Shown: positions 27,329-40,305 of the stretch, piece after piece | How positions within the stretch are numbered: position 1 is the first letter of the stretch | Layout of the letters: the number at the start of each line of letters is the position of its first letter | Source of the DNA: CAVVAL01 sp963742725 | GTDB lineage: Bacteria > Actinomycetota > Actinomycetes > Mycobacteriales > Cryptosporangiaceae | Direction: 5' to 3' | Length of the DNA: 64,000 nucleotides | Assembly: GCA_963742725.1 (NCBI GenBank) | Contig: CAVUMX010000003.1 | Location: forward strand, 1,550,001-1,614,000 | Notes under the pieces: generated by a model | The model's input: only the letters and a program-made list of their open reading frames with translations | The model's database searches: none | What the model was told of the DNA's origin: nothing | Translations under genes and position numbers: made by a program

Positions 27329-29047
27329 TCAGGGGGCCGGGGTGCGTCGCGACGGCGGGCGGCCGAACACGAGCATGACGCTGCCGAGCAGGACCAGCGC
27401 GGCGCCGGCGCCGAGAGCGACGCCGATCTTCGCGCCGGTGTTCGGCAGGGTGCCGCCGCCGGTGCCGCTGGCGTCGGCCGTCACGACCAGCGTCGCGGCG
27501 TTGTTGCCCTTGTCGACGTCCAGCGCGCCGCCGTCGACCGTGACGGTGCCGTCCTTGCCGACGGTCGCCGAGGTGATCTTCAGCTTGAAGGCCCAGTTCT
27601 GCTTGGCCTTGAGCGCCAGCCCGCCTTCGGGCTCGCAGCTGTACTTCCGCTTCGCCACGACCGCCACGCACCGGGCCGGCGCGGCGACGAACTCCGTGCC
27701 CTTCGGCGCCGCGACGACCAGCGTGTTGCCCCACCCGTCCACGCCGAGCGGCGCGCTGTCGGCCGGGCCGTGGTTGGTCTGCCCGACCGTCACCGGCACG
27801 ACCGCCCCGACCTTGCCGGTGACCTTGGCGCCGAGCGCGGCGTGGTCGGTGGCGTTGGCGGTGGTGCGGATCACGAAGTTCGTCTGGTTGTCACGGTCGT
27901 CCACGTCGGGCAGGTGCTCCGGCGGGGCGGCCTTCCGGACGTAACGCAGCCCGCTCGTGGTGGCGGCCGCACGCTGCTCCGGCTTCGTCCCCGTCATGGG
28001 GTTCACGAAGACGGTGCCCTCGCCGATGTCGAGCGGGCCGGGCGCGGTGGCGCCGATGGCCATCCGGACGTTGACCAGCTCCAGGGACTCGCCCGGCCTG
28101 AGGTTGACGTCCTTGAGCTGGCATTCCATGGACAGCGACTCGTCGTCGTACGTGCAGCCGGCGAGGCGGTCCTTGAACGTCGCGTAGCGCGGCGTCCCGA
28201 CGAACACGGAGATGGTCGCCGCGGTGTCGTCGCCGAAGTTGGTCATCTCCACGGGCAGCGACATGGTCGCGCCGGGGGTGACGGTCAGCGGGTCGATCTC
28301 GGTGACGGCCAGGTCCGCGCCCGGCACGGCGAGGTGCACGGTCCAGGCCTGGGCCAGCTCCGGGTTGCCGGTCGCCTCGACCGCGACGGTGATCTCGCCC
28401 GCCGCGTCCGGTGCCGCTCCCGGCACGCCGCGCAGGAGTACGGCCGGAGTCCGCACCGCCTTGCCCGGCGCCACGTCGCCGAGGGCGCACCGGGCACGCG
28501 TGTCCGTGATCGTGCACCCGCTCGACGGCAGGATCGTGACGACCTTCTCGTCCGACACGTCGGCCACGTCGATCGTCACGACGACGCCCGCGGCCACGCC
28601 CTCGCCGATGTTCCCGATCGTGGTGGTGAACGGCTTGCCGGTGGCGCCCGGAGCGACACGGACGTCCGAGGACGCGTCGAGGAACGCCAGCTTGGGCGCG
28701 GCGGCCGTCTGCGGGGCCTTCGGGGCCGCCGGCGGCGCGGCCGGCGGCTCCGGCGGCGGGCTGGCACTGGGGCTGGTGCTGGGCGAGGTGCTCGGCGAGG
28801 CGCTGGGGGACGACTCCGTCATCGGCACGACCCGGACCGGGCCCGACCCGGAACCGGCCCCGGGTTCGGGCGCCGGGTCGACGGCGAATGGCTGGACGGC
28901 CGCCGGCTCGGGCGCCGGCTGGACGGCGGGGGCGTGCTCGACCGGGTCCTCGGCGAGTGCGGGCGCCGCGAACATGCCGGCGCTCAGGGACGCGACCAAC
29001 GCGCAACCCAGGCCGGCCGCGAGACGCGACGCGAGAGGTGACCGCAT
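27329..29047 (-). CDS. LPXTG-anchored cell-surface protein with repeated beta domains
   Basis: 572 residues from an ATG at 29047 with site GAAGGAAG. Signal peptide (about 1-32, cleaved after APALAE-type site), then a Pro/Ala/Ser-rich low-complexity stalk (about 33-115), then two or three DUF11/CARDB-like immunoglobulin domains with phrases such as VTPGATMSLPVEMTNFGDD. The sorting signal is at the end: LPNTG (534-538), a hydrophobic helix, and a basic tail GRPPSRR. Sortase should attach it to peptidoglycan. No sortase gene is in the window. Adhesion or wall-coating role is inference. Confidence 0.9.
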   Translation of the reverse strand: MRSPLASRLAAGLGCALVASLSAGMFAAPALAEDPVEHAPAVQPAPEPAAVQPFAVDPAPEPGAGSGSGPVRVVPMTESSPSASPSTSPSTSPSASPPPEPPAAPPAAPKAPQTAAAPKLAFLDASSDVRVAPGATGKPFTTTIGNIGEGVAAGVVVTIDVADVSDEKVVTILPSSGCTITDTRARCALGDVAPGKAVRTPAVLLRGVPGAAPDAAGEITVAVEATGNPELAQAWTVHLAVPGADLAVTEIDPLTVTPGATMSLPVEMTNFGDDTAATISVFVGTPRYATFKDRLAGCTYDDESLSMECQLKDVNLRPGESLELVNVRMAIGATAPGPLDIGEGTVFVNPMTGTKPEQRAAATTSGLRYVRKAAPPEHLPDVDDRDNQTNFVIRTTANATDHAALGAKVTGKVGAVVPVTVGQTNHGPADSAPLGVDGWGNTLVVAAPKGTEFVAAPARCVAVVAKRKYSCEPEGGLALKAKQNWAFKLKITSATVGKDGTVTVDGGALDVDKGNNAATLVVTADASGTGGGTLPNTGAKIGVALGAGAALVLLGSVMLVFGRPPSRRTPAP

Positions 29048-29234
29048 GGAACTTCCTTCGTTGTGGGCGCGAGGGATCGCCGCAGGGTAGCCGAGCGCGC
29101 CAGCGAGGCTCGGATCCCACGACAGCGGCCAAGCGTCGCACAAGGCCGCAAGCCGCGCGCCGGCTTGGGCAGTTCGTGCCGTTCTGTCACAGTTAGCCGT
29201 GTCGAGAGTTCACCCGGGGAAGGGATCGGTTCCG

Positions 29235-29489
29235 ATGGCACGCTGTGAGGTCTGCGGCAACGACTACGCGATGTCGTTCGAGGTCCACGCGCAGGGCGCG
29301 GTCCACACGTTCGACTGCTTCGAGTGCGCGGCGCACCTCATGGCGCCGATCTGCGAGAGCTGCGGCTGCAAGGTCATCGGGCACGGCACCGAGGCGGACG
29401 GTCACTTCTACTGCGGCGCGCACTGCGCACGGTCGCAGGGCGTCACGACCGTGGTGGACAACACGGCGTACGCGGGTTCCAGCTCCTGA
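29235..29489 (+). CDS. Small eight-cysteine metal-binding protein
   Basis: 84 residues from the ATG at 29235. Eight cysteines in CEVCGNDY, FDCFECAAH, ICESCGCK and YCGAHCAR, with histidines near, form two likely zinc-ribbon or metallothionein-like sites. Short relatives are annotated as prokaryotic metallothionein or rubrerythrin-like ribbon proteins. No membrane segment. It lies 187 bases from the LPXTG gene (divergent) and 40 bases before mshC. Metal buffering is plausible, but no experiment-based assignment can be made. Confidence 0.8.
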   Translation: MARCEVCGNDYAMSFEVHAQGAVHTFDCFECAAHLMAPICESCGCKVIGHGTEADGHFYCGAHCARSQGVTTVVDNTAYAGSSS

Positions 29490-29529
29490 CCCGGCGCACC
29501 CCAGCGGTACGGCCGTTACGCTAGCGGGC

Positions 29530-30765
29530 ATGGATACGTGGTCCGCACCTGTCGTGCCGGCGCTTCCCGGCGCCGGCGTCCCCCTGCGCCTGTTCGACAC
29601 CGCGACGGGGGAGGTCCGGCCGACGGCGCCGGGCACGACCGCGCGCATGTACGTCTGCGGCATCACCCCGTACGACGCTACCCACCTGGGCCACGCCGCC
29701 ACGTACCTCACTTTCGACCTGGTCAACCGCGTGTGGCGGGACGGCGGCCACAACGTGCTGTACGTCCAGAACGTCACCGACATCGACGATCCGCTGCTGG
29801 AGCGCGCCAACCGCGACCACGCCGACTGGATCGTCCTCGGCATGAGCGAGACCGCGCTGTTCCGCGAGGACATGGAAGCCCTGCGGGTCGTGCCGCCGGC
29901 GCACTACATCGGCGCGGTCGAGTCCATCGGCGAGGTAGTGGAACTCGTCGAGAAGCTGCTCGCCGCCGGATCGGCGTACCGGCTCGACGACGGCACCGGC
30001 GACATCTACTACGACGTGACCGCCGCCCCGCGCTTCGGCTACGAGTCCCGCTACGACGACGCGACGATGCTGTCCTTCTTCGCCGACCGCGGCGGCGACC
30101 CGGACCGCGCCGGCAAGCGCAATCCCCTCGACGCGCTGCTGTGGCGGGGCGAGCGCGAGGGCGAGCCGAGCTGGCCCTCGCCGATGGGCCCGGGCCGCCC
30201 CGGCTGGCACATCGAGTGCGCGGCGATCGCGCTCAACCGCCTCGGGATGTCGTTCGACGTCCAGGGCGGCGGCTCGGACCTGATCTTCCCGCACCACGAG
30301 ATGTCCGCCGCGCACGCCGAGTCGGTCACCGGCGAGTGGCCGTTCGCCCGCCACTACGTCCACGCCGGCATGATCGGCCTCGACGGCGAGAAGATGTCCA
30401 AGAGCAAGGGCAACCTGGTGTTCGTGTCACGGCTGCGCGGCGACCGGGTCGACCCGATGGCCGTCCGCCTGGCGCTGCTCACCGAGCACTACCGCACCGA
30501 CCGCTCCTGGACCGCCGACGTCCTGACCGCCGCCGGCGACCGCCTGGCCCGGTGGCGCGCCGCCGCGAGCGCGGCCAGCGGCCCGGACGCGGCGCCGGTG
30601 CTGGCCCGCGTCCGTGACCGGCTCTCCGACGACCTCGACAGCCCGGCGGCGCTCGCGGCCGTGGACCGTTGGGCCGAGGAAACCCTCACCCGCGGCGGAC
30701 CGGACGAGAGCGCCCCGGCGCTGATCCGGGACACCGTCGACGCCCTGCTCGGCATCCGCCTCTAG
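29530..30765 (+). CDS. mshC: Cysteine--1-D-myo-inosityl 2-amino-2-deoxy-alpha-D-glucopyranoside ligase
   Basis: 411 residues. A class I cysteinyl-tRNA-synthetase-like ligase: Zn-binding Cys43 in YVCGITPYD, HIGH-type motif THLGHAATYL (51-60), second Cys in HIECAAIAL, FPHHEMS, and the KMSKS motif GEKMSKSKGN. It is shorter than CysRS because it lacks the tRNA-binding C-terminus. MshC joins cysteine to GlcN-Ins using ATP, a committed step of mycothiol synthesis in the cytosol. Its neighbours (PAC2 and metH) match the usual actinobacterial order. The family assignment is firm. Confidence 0.96.
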   Translation: MDTWSAPVVPALPGAGVPLRLFDTATGEVRPTAPGTTARMYVCGITPYDATHLGHAATYLTFDLVNRVWRDGGHNVLYVQNVTDIDDPLLERANRDHADWIVLGMSETALFREDMEALRVVPPAHYIGAVESIGEVVELVEKLLAAGSAYRLDDGTGDIYYDVTAAPRFGYESRYDDATMLSFFADRGGDPDRAGKRNPLDALLWRGEREGEPSWPSPMGPGRPGWHIECAAIALNRLGMSFDVQGGGSDLIFPHHEMSAAHAESVTGEWPFARHYVHAGMIGLDGEKMSKSKGNLVFVSRLRGDRVDPMAVRLALLTEHYRTDRSWTADVLTAAGDRLARWRAAASAASGPDAAPVLARVRDRLSDDLDSPAALAAVDRWAEETLTRGGPDESAPALIRDTVDALLGIRL

Positions 30766-30769
30766 CTGG

Positions 30770-31630
30770 TCAGCTTCCGGTTGCGTCGGAGCCGCCGCGG
30801 CGGCGCAGGAACTTCTCGAACTCGCGCGCCAGGTCCTCGCCGCTGGCCTCCTTGAGCTGCGGCTCGCCGTCGCGCTGTTCGAGGGCGCGCACGTACTCGG
30901 CCATCTCGGCGTCCTGACCGGCGAGTTCGTCGACGGTCGTCTCCCAGGCGGCGGCCTGCTCGGCCAGTTCGCCCATCGGCATGCGCAGGTCGAGCACGTC
31001 CTCGAGCCGGTGCAGCAGCGCGACGGTGGCCTTCGGGCACGGCGGCTGGCTCACGTAGTGCGGCACCTGGGCCCAGAACGACACGGCCGGGATCTCGGCG
31101 CGCGAGCAGGCGTCGTGCAGGACGCCGACGATGCCGGTCGGGCCCTCGTACCGGGACTGGCGCAGGTCGTACTTGCTGATCAGGTCGGGGTCGGACGCCG
31201 AGCCGGTCACCGGGAACGGGCGGGTGTGCGGCGTGTCGGCGAGCAGCGCCCCGACGAGGACGACGAGTTCGATCTCCAGCGAGTGGAACAGCTCCAGCAG
31301 CTCGTCGCAGAAGCCGCGCCAGCGCATGTTCGGCTCCAGCCCGCGCACCAGCACGACGTCGCGCTCCGAGCCGGGCGGGGAGCAGACCGACACGCGCGTG
31401 GTGGGCCACTCGATCCGCCGGGTGACGCCGTCGATCAGCGCGACCGTGGGCCGGTTCATCTGGAAGTCGTAGTAGTCGTCCGGATCCAGGACCGCGAGCG
31501 GACTGGCGTCCCACTCCTGTTCCAGGTGCTCGACCACGGCCGTGGCGGCGTCGCCGGCGTCGTTCCACCCCTCGAACGCGGCGACGACCACCGGGGAGCG
31601 GAGCGTGGGCAACCCGTCGAACTCGGTCAT
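30770..31630 (-). CDS. PAC2 family protein
   Basis: 286 residues. PAC2 domain pattern: VVVAAFEGWNDAGDAATAVV near the N-terminus, VSVCSPPGSERDVVLVRGLE, VVLVGALLADTPHTRPFPVTG, and a C-terminal acidic/coiled region (EMAEYVRALEQRDGEPQ). PAC2 proteins are proteasome-assembly-chaperone-like in fold; in actinobacteria their role is unclear. It is convergent with mshC (four bases apart) and divergent from metH. The same order, mshC-PAC2-metH, occurs in mycobacteria. Confidence 0.92.
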   Translation of the reverse strand: MTEFDGLPTLRSPVVVAAFEGWNDAGDAATAVVEHLEQEWDASPLAVLDPDDYYDFQMNRPTVALIDGVTRRIEWPTTRVSVCSPPGSERDVVLVRGLEPNMRWRGFCDELLELFHSLEIELVVLVGALLADTPHTRPFPVTGSASDPDLISKYDLRQSRYEGPTGIVGVLHDACSRAEIPAVSFWAQVPHYVSQPPCPKATVALLHRLEDVLDLRMPMGELAEQAAAWETTVDELAGQDAEMAEYVRALEQRDGEPQLKEASGEDLAREFEKFLRRRGGSDATGS

Positions 31631-31758
31631 GAGGCGGCCTCCGAAGTGAGCATGGGTCTCACCCTACGTGTCCCGGCGCTCCCGGCATTGCCCGCAGCAC
31701 GGGACACCTGTGGATAGCGTCGAGACCTCCCCGTGACCGGATCGGTAGCCTTGGGCCT

Positions 31759-35324
<3,566 letters not shown>

Positions 35325-35334
35325 ACAGGAAACG

Positions 35335-36012
35335 ATGAGCGAGACGCATGTGGCGAGCACCCTGCAGGCGGTTCTGTTCGACATGGACGGGACGCTGGTC
35401 GACAGCGAGCGGCTGTGGGGTGTGGCGCTGGACGAGCTGGCCACGCACTACGGCGGCGCGCTGTCGGAGGCCGCGCGGATGGCGATGGTCGGCACGAACA
35501 TGGCCGACTCCATGCGCCTGTTCCACGACGATCTCGGTCTCGACGGCGACATCGCGGAGAGCCAGGCCGAGCTGGAGGAGCGGGTCAAGAAGCTGTTCCG
35601 GGACGGCGTGCCGTGGCAGGTCGGCGCCCGGGAACTGCTGCACGAGATCCACGCCGCCGGCGTGCCGACCGCGCTGGTCACCGCCACCCACCGGCACGTC
35701 GTCGACGTGATGCTGCCGACGCTCGGCCCGGAACACTTCGACGTGGTGGTCTGCGGCGACGACGTCACCCGCGCCAAGCCGGACCCCGAGCCGTACCTGC
35801 ACGCGGCGCGGCTCCTGGGCGTCGACCCGGCGCGCTGCGTCGCCGTCGAGGACTCGCCGACCGGGGCCGCCGCCGCCGAAGCGGCCGGGTGCGTCGTGCT
35901 GGCGGTACCGAGCGAGGTGCCGGTACCGCCGGGCCTCCGCCGGACGATCCGCCCCAGCCTCTCCGGCATCGGCCTCGCCGACCTCCACACGCTGCACACC
36001 GACCACGCCTAG
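35335..36012 (+). CDS. HAD-superfamily hydrolase (subfamily IA, beta-phosphoglucomutase-like)
   Basis: 225 residues. HAD motif I VLFDMDGTLVDS (nucleophile Asp16, Asp18), motif II Thr in ALVTATHRH, motif III RAKPDPEPY, and motif IV AVEDSPTGAAAA. A cap between residues about 25 and 90 fits subfamily IA. It is a Mg-dependent phosphatase or phosphomutase of unknown substrate. The ATG lies ten bases after the metH stop, so it should be co-transcribed with metH. This frame is completely intact although metH next to it carries dozens of indels. Confidence 0.92.
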   Translation: MSETHVASTLQAVLFDMDGTLVDSERLWGVALDELATHYGGALSEAARMAMVGTNMADSMRLFHDDLGLDGDIAESQAELEERVKKLFRDGVPWQVGARELLHEIHAAGVPTALVTATHRHVVDVMLPTLGPEHFDVVVCGDDVTRAKPDPEPYLHAARLLGVDPARCVAVEDSPTGAAAAEAAGCVVLAVPSEVPVPPGLRRTIRPSLSGIGLADLHTLHTDHA

Positions 36013-36137
36013 CGGCCGGCCGGCCGCGCCTAGCCGGCCAACCTCGCCGCCCGCGGCACCGGCCGCGAGCTGCGCCCGCGCGGCCCGGCGCCGCGGCGGC
36101 CGCCGCAGCGCCGGGCGGGTGGTGCCGTGGGCCGGCA

Positions 36138-36176
36138 GATCCGACCGGTCGGATCGTGAAGCCTGGCTTCACGATC
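36138..36176. terminator. Overlapping palindromes between convergent genes
   Basis: GATCCGACCGGTCGGATC (36138-36155) is a perfect 18-base palindrome. It shares GATC with an 11-base perfect hairpin, GATCGTGAAGC-CTG-GCTTCACGATC (36152-36176). The two structures are mutually exclusive. The element lies between the ends of the HAD (+) and MarR (-) genes, so a bidirectional terminator is likely. The 36013-36247 interval holds no other supported feature besides GC-rich sequence. Confidence 0.75.
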
Positions 36177-36247
36177 TCACCGGTGGGAGCGCGCGCCGCG
36201 CCCCGGGCGCGGTAGCGCCCCGGCGCCGCGCGCCGGCGGGCGGGCGG

Positions 36248-36805
36248 TCAGCGGGTGGGGGCCGTGCCGAGGGCCAGGTCGACGCGGCGGGGCACAGGGC
36301 CGAGCCGCGTCTCGCAGGCGTCCATCGCTTTCTGGAGGAGTTCGCGCAGCGTGCGCAGGTCGTCCTCGGGGAGGGCGCCGAGGAGTTCCCGCTCGACGCG
36401 GGCCTGTTCGACGACGATCGCGCGGAACCGTTCGATCCCGTCGTCGGTGAGTTCGGCCAGGAGGGAACGACGGTCCTGCGGGTCGGCGAGCCGCCGGATC
36501 AGGCCGTGCTTCTCCAGGCGGTCGAGCCGGCTCGTGATGGTGGTGGTGGGGGCCTGGGTGCCGGCGGCGAGCTGGGTCGGCTTGAGGCGGTGCGGTGCGC
36601 CGATCCAGTAGAGCCGTGCGAGCAGGTCGTAGTCGCGCGCGCTGAGGCCGTGGGGCCCGGCGAGCGTGGTGCAGACGGTGTCGAGGTATCGGGCGAGCAG
36701 GTGTACGCGTTCCACGACGCCCTCCACGAGCGGGTCGATCTCCGGGACGTCCTGGACCCAGCGCGAGATCAGGGGGTCGTCAGTGCCCTGCTGCTGCTTC
36801 GTCAT
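36248..36805 (-). CDS. MarR-family transcriptional regulator
   Basis: 185 residues from an ATG at 36805. A full-length MarR: dimerisation helices at both ends and a winged helix in the middle (SARDYDLLARLYWIGAPHRL, LAAGTQAPTTTITSRLDRL, then the wing ADPQDRRSLLAELTDDG). A likely autoregulatory operator, TACGACATCGTA, lies 34 bases upstream. The gene downstream in its own direction is convergent. Neighbouring candidates for control are the HAD/metH unit or the ABC transporter, but this is not shown. Confidence 0.9.
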   Translation of the reverse strand: MTKQQQGTDDPLISRWVQDVPEIDPLVEGVVERVHLLARYLDTVCTTLAGPHGLSARDYDLLARLYWIGAPHRLKPTQLAAGTQAPTTTITSRLDRLEKHGLIRRLADPQDRRSLLAELTDDGIERFRAIVVEQARVERELLGALPEDDLRTLRELLQKAMDACETRLGPVPRRVDLALGTAPTR

Positions 36806-36838
36806 GGCGCTCTCCTCGGCTCACCCCGCGACAGGTAA

Positions 36839-36850
36839 TACGACATCGTA
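36839..36850. promoter_or_regulatory. Candidate MarR operator
   Basis: TACGACATCGTA consists of perfect 5-base inverted arms TACGA/TCGTA around CA, embedded in an AT-rich patch (AATACGACATCGTAATAT) that stands out from the GC-rich surroundings. It lies 34 bases upstream of the MarR ATG, where a promoter is expected. MarR dimers bind such short palindromes, so autoregulation is likely. Confidence 0.55.
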
Positions 36851-36931
36851 ATATCCGTGGCGAGTGGCTGTGCGAAACGGGGTCGGCCGGCGCACCCCGA
36901 CGATGCGCCGGCCGACCCAGGTGCTAGAGAA

Positions 36932-39498
36932 CTACTCGTACGAGATCGCGTTCAGGACGTTCAGCCGCGCCGCCCGGATCGCCGGGAGGACGGCCGCGAC
37001 GACACCGATGATCGCCGCGAGTCCCATGTACGAGAACATCAGCGTCCACGGCAGCGACAGGTCCGTGATGCCCTCGGACTTGAGGGCCTGGACCATCGCC
37101 GCACCGAACCCGACGCCGACGCCGACCCCGAGCAGCCCGCCGAAGACCGAGATCACCACGGACTCGACCGTGATCATCCGCATCGTCTGCGACCGGCGCA
37201 GGCCGACGGCCCGCAGCAGCCCCAGTTCCCGGGTCCGCTCGATCACCGACAGGGCGAGCGTGTTGATGATGCCCGAGTACCGCGATGACGATCGCCAGCG
37301 CGAGCAGGATCTGGATCATCAGCAGGATCGTGTCGAAGATGCCCGTCGTCTGCTTCACGAACGCGCTCTGGTCCTGCACGGACACCTCGGGGCTGTCCTT
37401 GAGCAGCGTGTCGATCCGGTCCTGGACCGCCGTGAGGCTGGCACCGGAGTCCAGCTGGATGAACGCCTGGTTCGGCGACGCCGACCGGAAGTTCTTCGCG
37501 GTGCTCTCCGGGAACAGGTAGCCCTGCGACGTCTCGCTCGTTCTCGTAGATGCCCGACACGGTGAACGTCTGCTCGCCGCCGCGCATGAACTGCGCCTTG
37601 ATCGTGTCGCCGACCGTGAGCGCGCCGTCCTTCGCGGTCTTCTCGTCGACGACGACCTCGTTGTCGCCGAGCGTGTCGAGGTTGCCGGTCTTGGCCTTGA
37701 GCCCGAGCACCTCACGGACGCTCCGCAGATCGTTCACGGCCACCGCGAAGCTGTTCTTGTCCTGGATCTTCGCGCCGTCGTAGGTGAACGCGGCGATGTT
37801 GCGCACCCCGTCGGTCTCGCTCGATCTTCGTCCAGGACCTCCTGGCTGAACGACGGCGCGATCGGGCCGGTCTGCTGCCCGGAGACGATCAGCTCGGCCT
37901 TGAGCTGGTTCTTCACCGCCGCGCTGATGCTGGTCGTGGCCGAGGACAGGACCGTGCTGACGCCGGTGATCAGCGCGATGCTGACCATCAGCGCCGCCGC
38001 CGTGACAGCCGTCCGGCGCGGGTTGCGCGCGGAGTTGCGGCGGCCCAGCATCCCCGGCACCGACCAGGAGAACACCCGACCGAGCAGCGACACGATCGGG
38101 CGGCTGATGATCGGCGTCAGCAGCGCCACGCCGATGAAGGTGACGAGCACGCCGGCCGAGGATCAGCCAGAGCGTGGTCGTGCTGCTGCCGACGCCCGGC
38201 CAGGCCGGCACCCGAGCACGTCCGGCGCCGGCCGCGAACACGGCCGCGCCGATCGAGGTGATCATCGTGAGCGGCTTGTCCGGCGTGGCCGCGTCCCGCA
38301 TCGCCGCGACCGGCGGGATGCGGGATGCCCGGATGGCCGGGAACAGCGCCGCGATCAGGGTGACGCCGAGACCGACGACGAACGAGGCGATGACCGCCGT
38401 CACCGGTACCCCGATCGCCAGCTCGAGCTTGGCGCCACCCGAGTTCCCGAAGAAGTAGGCCAGCGCGCGCGCCGACCCCGACGCCCAGGGCCAGGCCGAC
38501 CACAGACGCGATCAGCCCGATCACGCGTCGCCTCGATCAGCACCGAGTTGATCACCTGGCGCCGGCTCGCGCCGATCGCGCGGAACAGCGCCAGTTCCCG
38601 GGTCCGCTGGGCGACCAGCATCGAGAACGTGTTGAGGATCAGGAAGATCCCGACGAACAGCGCGACGGCCGCGAATCCGAGCAGGATGTAGTTGAAGAAC
38701 GTCAGGCGCCTCCTTGATGTCGGAGGAGTTGGCTTCGTTCACCTCTTCCCGCGTCTTCACGACGTACTCGTCGCCGACCGCCTTCTGGATGTCGTCCCGC
38801 AGCGCGGTGTGGGACACGCCGTCCTGCGCCGATCACGTCGACGTTGCTGTACACGTTCTTCTCGCCGAGCAGCAGCTCCTGCGCGGCCTCCGTCGTGAAC
38901 GCCACGATCTGCGCGCCGCCGATGGTGTCCCGGTTGCCCGCGTACCCGTAGATGCCGACGAGCGTGAACTCACGGCTCTTGGAGTCCAGGGTCAGGACCG
39001 GCACCTTCTCGCCGACCTTGTACTTCGACGTCTTCGCGGTGGCGGCGTCCATGACGATCTCGGTCGGCGCCGTCCGGGCCGCGGCCCTCGCGGAGCTCGA
39101 TGAGGTCGTCCTCACCCGTCCAGCTCGATGCCGAACTGCGGCGGACCGAACGTGGACGAGCACCTTGCCGTTCTTGCCGACGATCTTCGCGCCGGCCGAG
39201 AACACGTACGGCGTGGCCTTCTCGACCCCCGGCGACGGCCGCGACCTTCTCCGCGACCGCGGCCGGCATGTTCGTCGGGATGTCGGCGTCGCTCTGCGCG
39301 TCGAGCTTGGGTTTGCCCGATCACCTGGACGTCCAGGGTCTGGTTGACGCTGGTGAACAGGTTCTCGAACGACTTGCCGAGCGTGTCCGTGAGGACGAAC
39401 GAGCCGCTGACGAACATCACGCCGAGCACGACGGCGAGCGCCGACAGGACGAGCCGGAGCTTGCGGGACAGCAAGCTCTTGAGAGTTGCCTTGATCAT
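36932..39498 (-). pseudogene. MacB/FtsX-type ABC transporter permease (broken by indels)
   Basis: Starts at the ATG at 39498 (MIKATLKSLLSRKLRLVLSA), which overlaps the ATPase stop (ATGA). It ends at TAG 36932 after NVLNAISYE. About 855 codons, the size of a two-module FtsX permease with large extracytoplasmic loops. Recognisable parts include NTFSMLVAQRTRELALFRAI, VIERTRELGLLRAVGLRRSQ and two C-terminal membrane bundles. Frames switch at about 14 sites (near 37277, 37541, 37822, 38165, 38215, 38470, 38526, 38703, 38826, 39085, 39117, 39157, 39232, 39310), nearly all short insertions. The encoded sequence between sites is intact, so sequencing error is more likely than decay. Confidence 0.85.
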
Positions 39499-40256
39499 CA
39501 GACGTCACCGTGCAAGGTGTCGAGGTGCTTCATCTTGTCGAGCACGGCCTCAGCGGTCGGCTCCAGCATCTCGCCGACGACCTTGCCGTCCGCCAGGAAC
39601 ACCACCCGGTCGGCGTACGAGGCTGCGTTCGGGTCGTGGGTGACCATGACGATCGTCTGGCCGAAGTCCCGGACGGAGTTCTTCAGGAACTGGAGCACGT
39701 CGGCGCCTGAACGGGAGTCCAGGTTGCCGGTCGGCTCGTCCGCGAAGATCACCTCGGGCTTGGACGCGAGCGCCCGCGCGCACGCCACCCGCTGCTGCTG
39801 GCCACCCGAGAGCTGCGTCGGACGGTGCTTGAGCCGGTCGCCCAGGTTCAGCGTCTTCACGACCTGGTCCAGCCAGTCGGTGTCGGGCTTGCGGCCGCCG
39901 ATCGCGAGCGGCAGCGTGATGTTCTCCTCGGCCGTCAACGTCGGCAGCAGGTTGAACTGCTGGAAGATGAACCCGACCTTGTTGCGGCGCAGCTCCGTGA
40001 GGCCGCGGTCGCCCAGGCCGTTCACCTGCGTGTCGCCGATCCAGACGTCACCGCGGCTGACCAGGTCGAGACCCGCGAGGCAGTGCATCAAGGTCGACTT
40101 GCCGGACCCGGACGGACCCATGATCGCCGTGAACTGTCCACGGCGGAAGTCAACGCTCACCCCCGCGAGAGCATTGACCCTGGTGTCCTCCGAGTTTCCG
40201 TACACCTTCCACACGTCCACCGCGCGAGCGGCCACGCCTGTCGCGGTTACGGTCAT
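39498..40256 (-). CDS. MacB-like ABC transporter ATP-binding protein
   Basis: 252 residues from the ATG at 40256 (MTVTATGVAARAV). Walker A GPSGSGKS at residues 47-54, Q-loop, signature LSGGQQQRVACARAL (149-163), and Walker B FADEPTGNLD (171-180). The NALAGVSVDF...RGQFTAIMG and EPTGNLDSRSG patterns are typical of LolD/MacB/FtsE-type ATPases that power FtsX permeases. It is translationally coupled to the permease gene. A 17-base inverted repeat 50 bases upstream may be its operator. Substrate unknown: antibiotic peptide or envelope-stress function is common for the class. Confidence 0.95.
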   Translation of the reverse strand: MTVTATGVAARAVDVWKVYGNSEDTRVNALAGVSVDFRRGQFTAIMGPSGSGKSTLMHCLAGLDLVSRGDVWIGDTQVNGLGDRGLTELRRNKVGFIFQQFNLLPTLTAEENITLPLAIGGRKPDTDWLDQVVKTLNLGDRLKHRPTQLSGGQQQRVACARALASKPEVIFADEPTGNLDSRSGADVLQFLKNSVRDFGQTIVMVTHDPNAASYADRVVFLADGKVVGEMLEPTAEAVLDKMKHLDTLHGDV

Positions 40257-40305
40257 CGTCACTGCACTCTCCATCATCGTGGTCGGACTGCTCCCCGCAG
40301 CCTCG

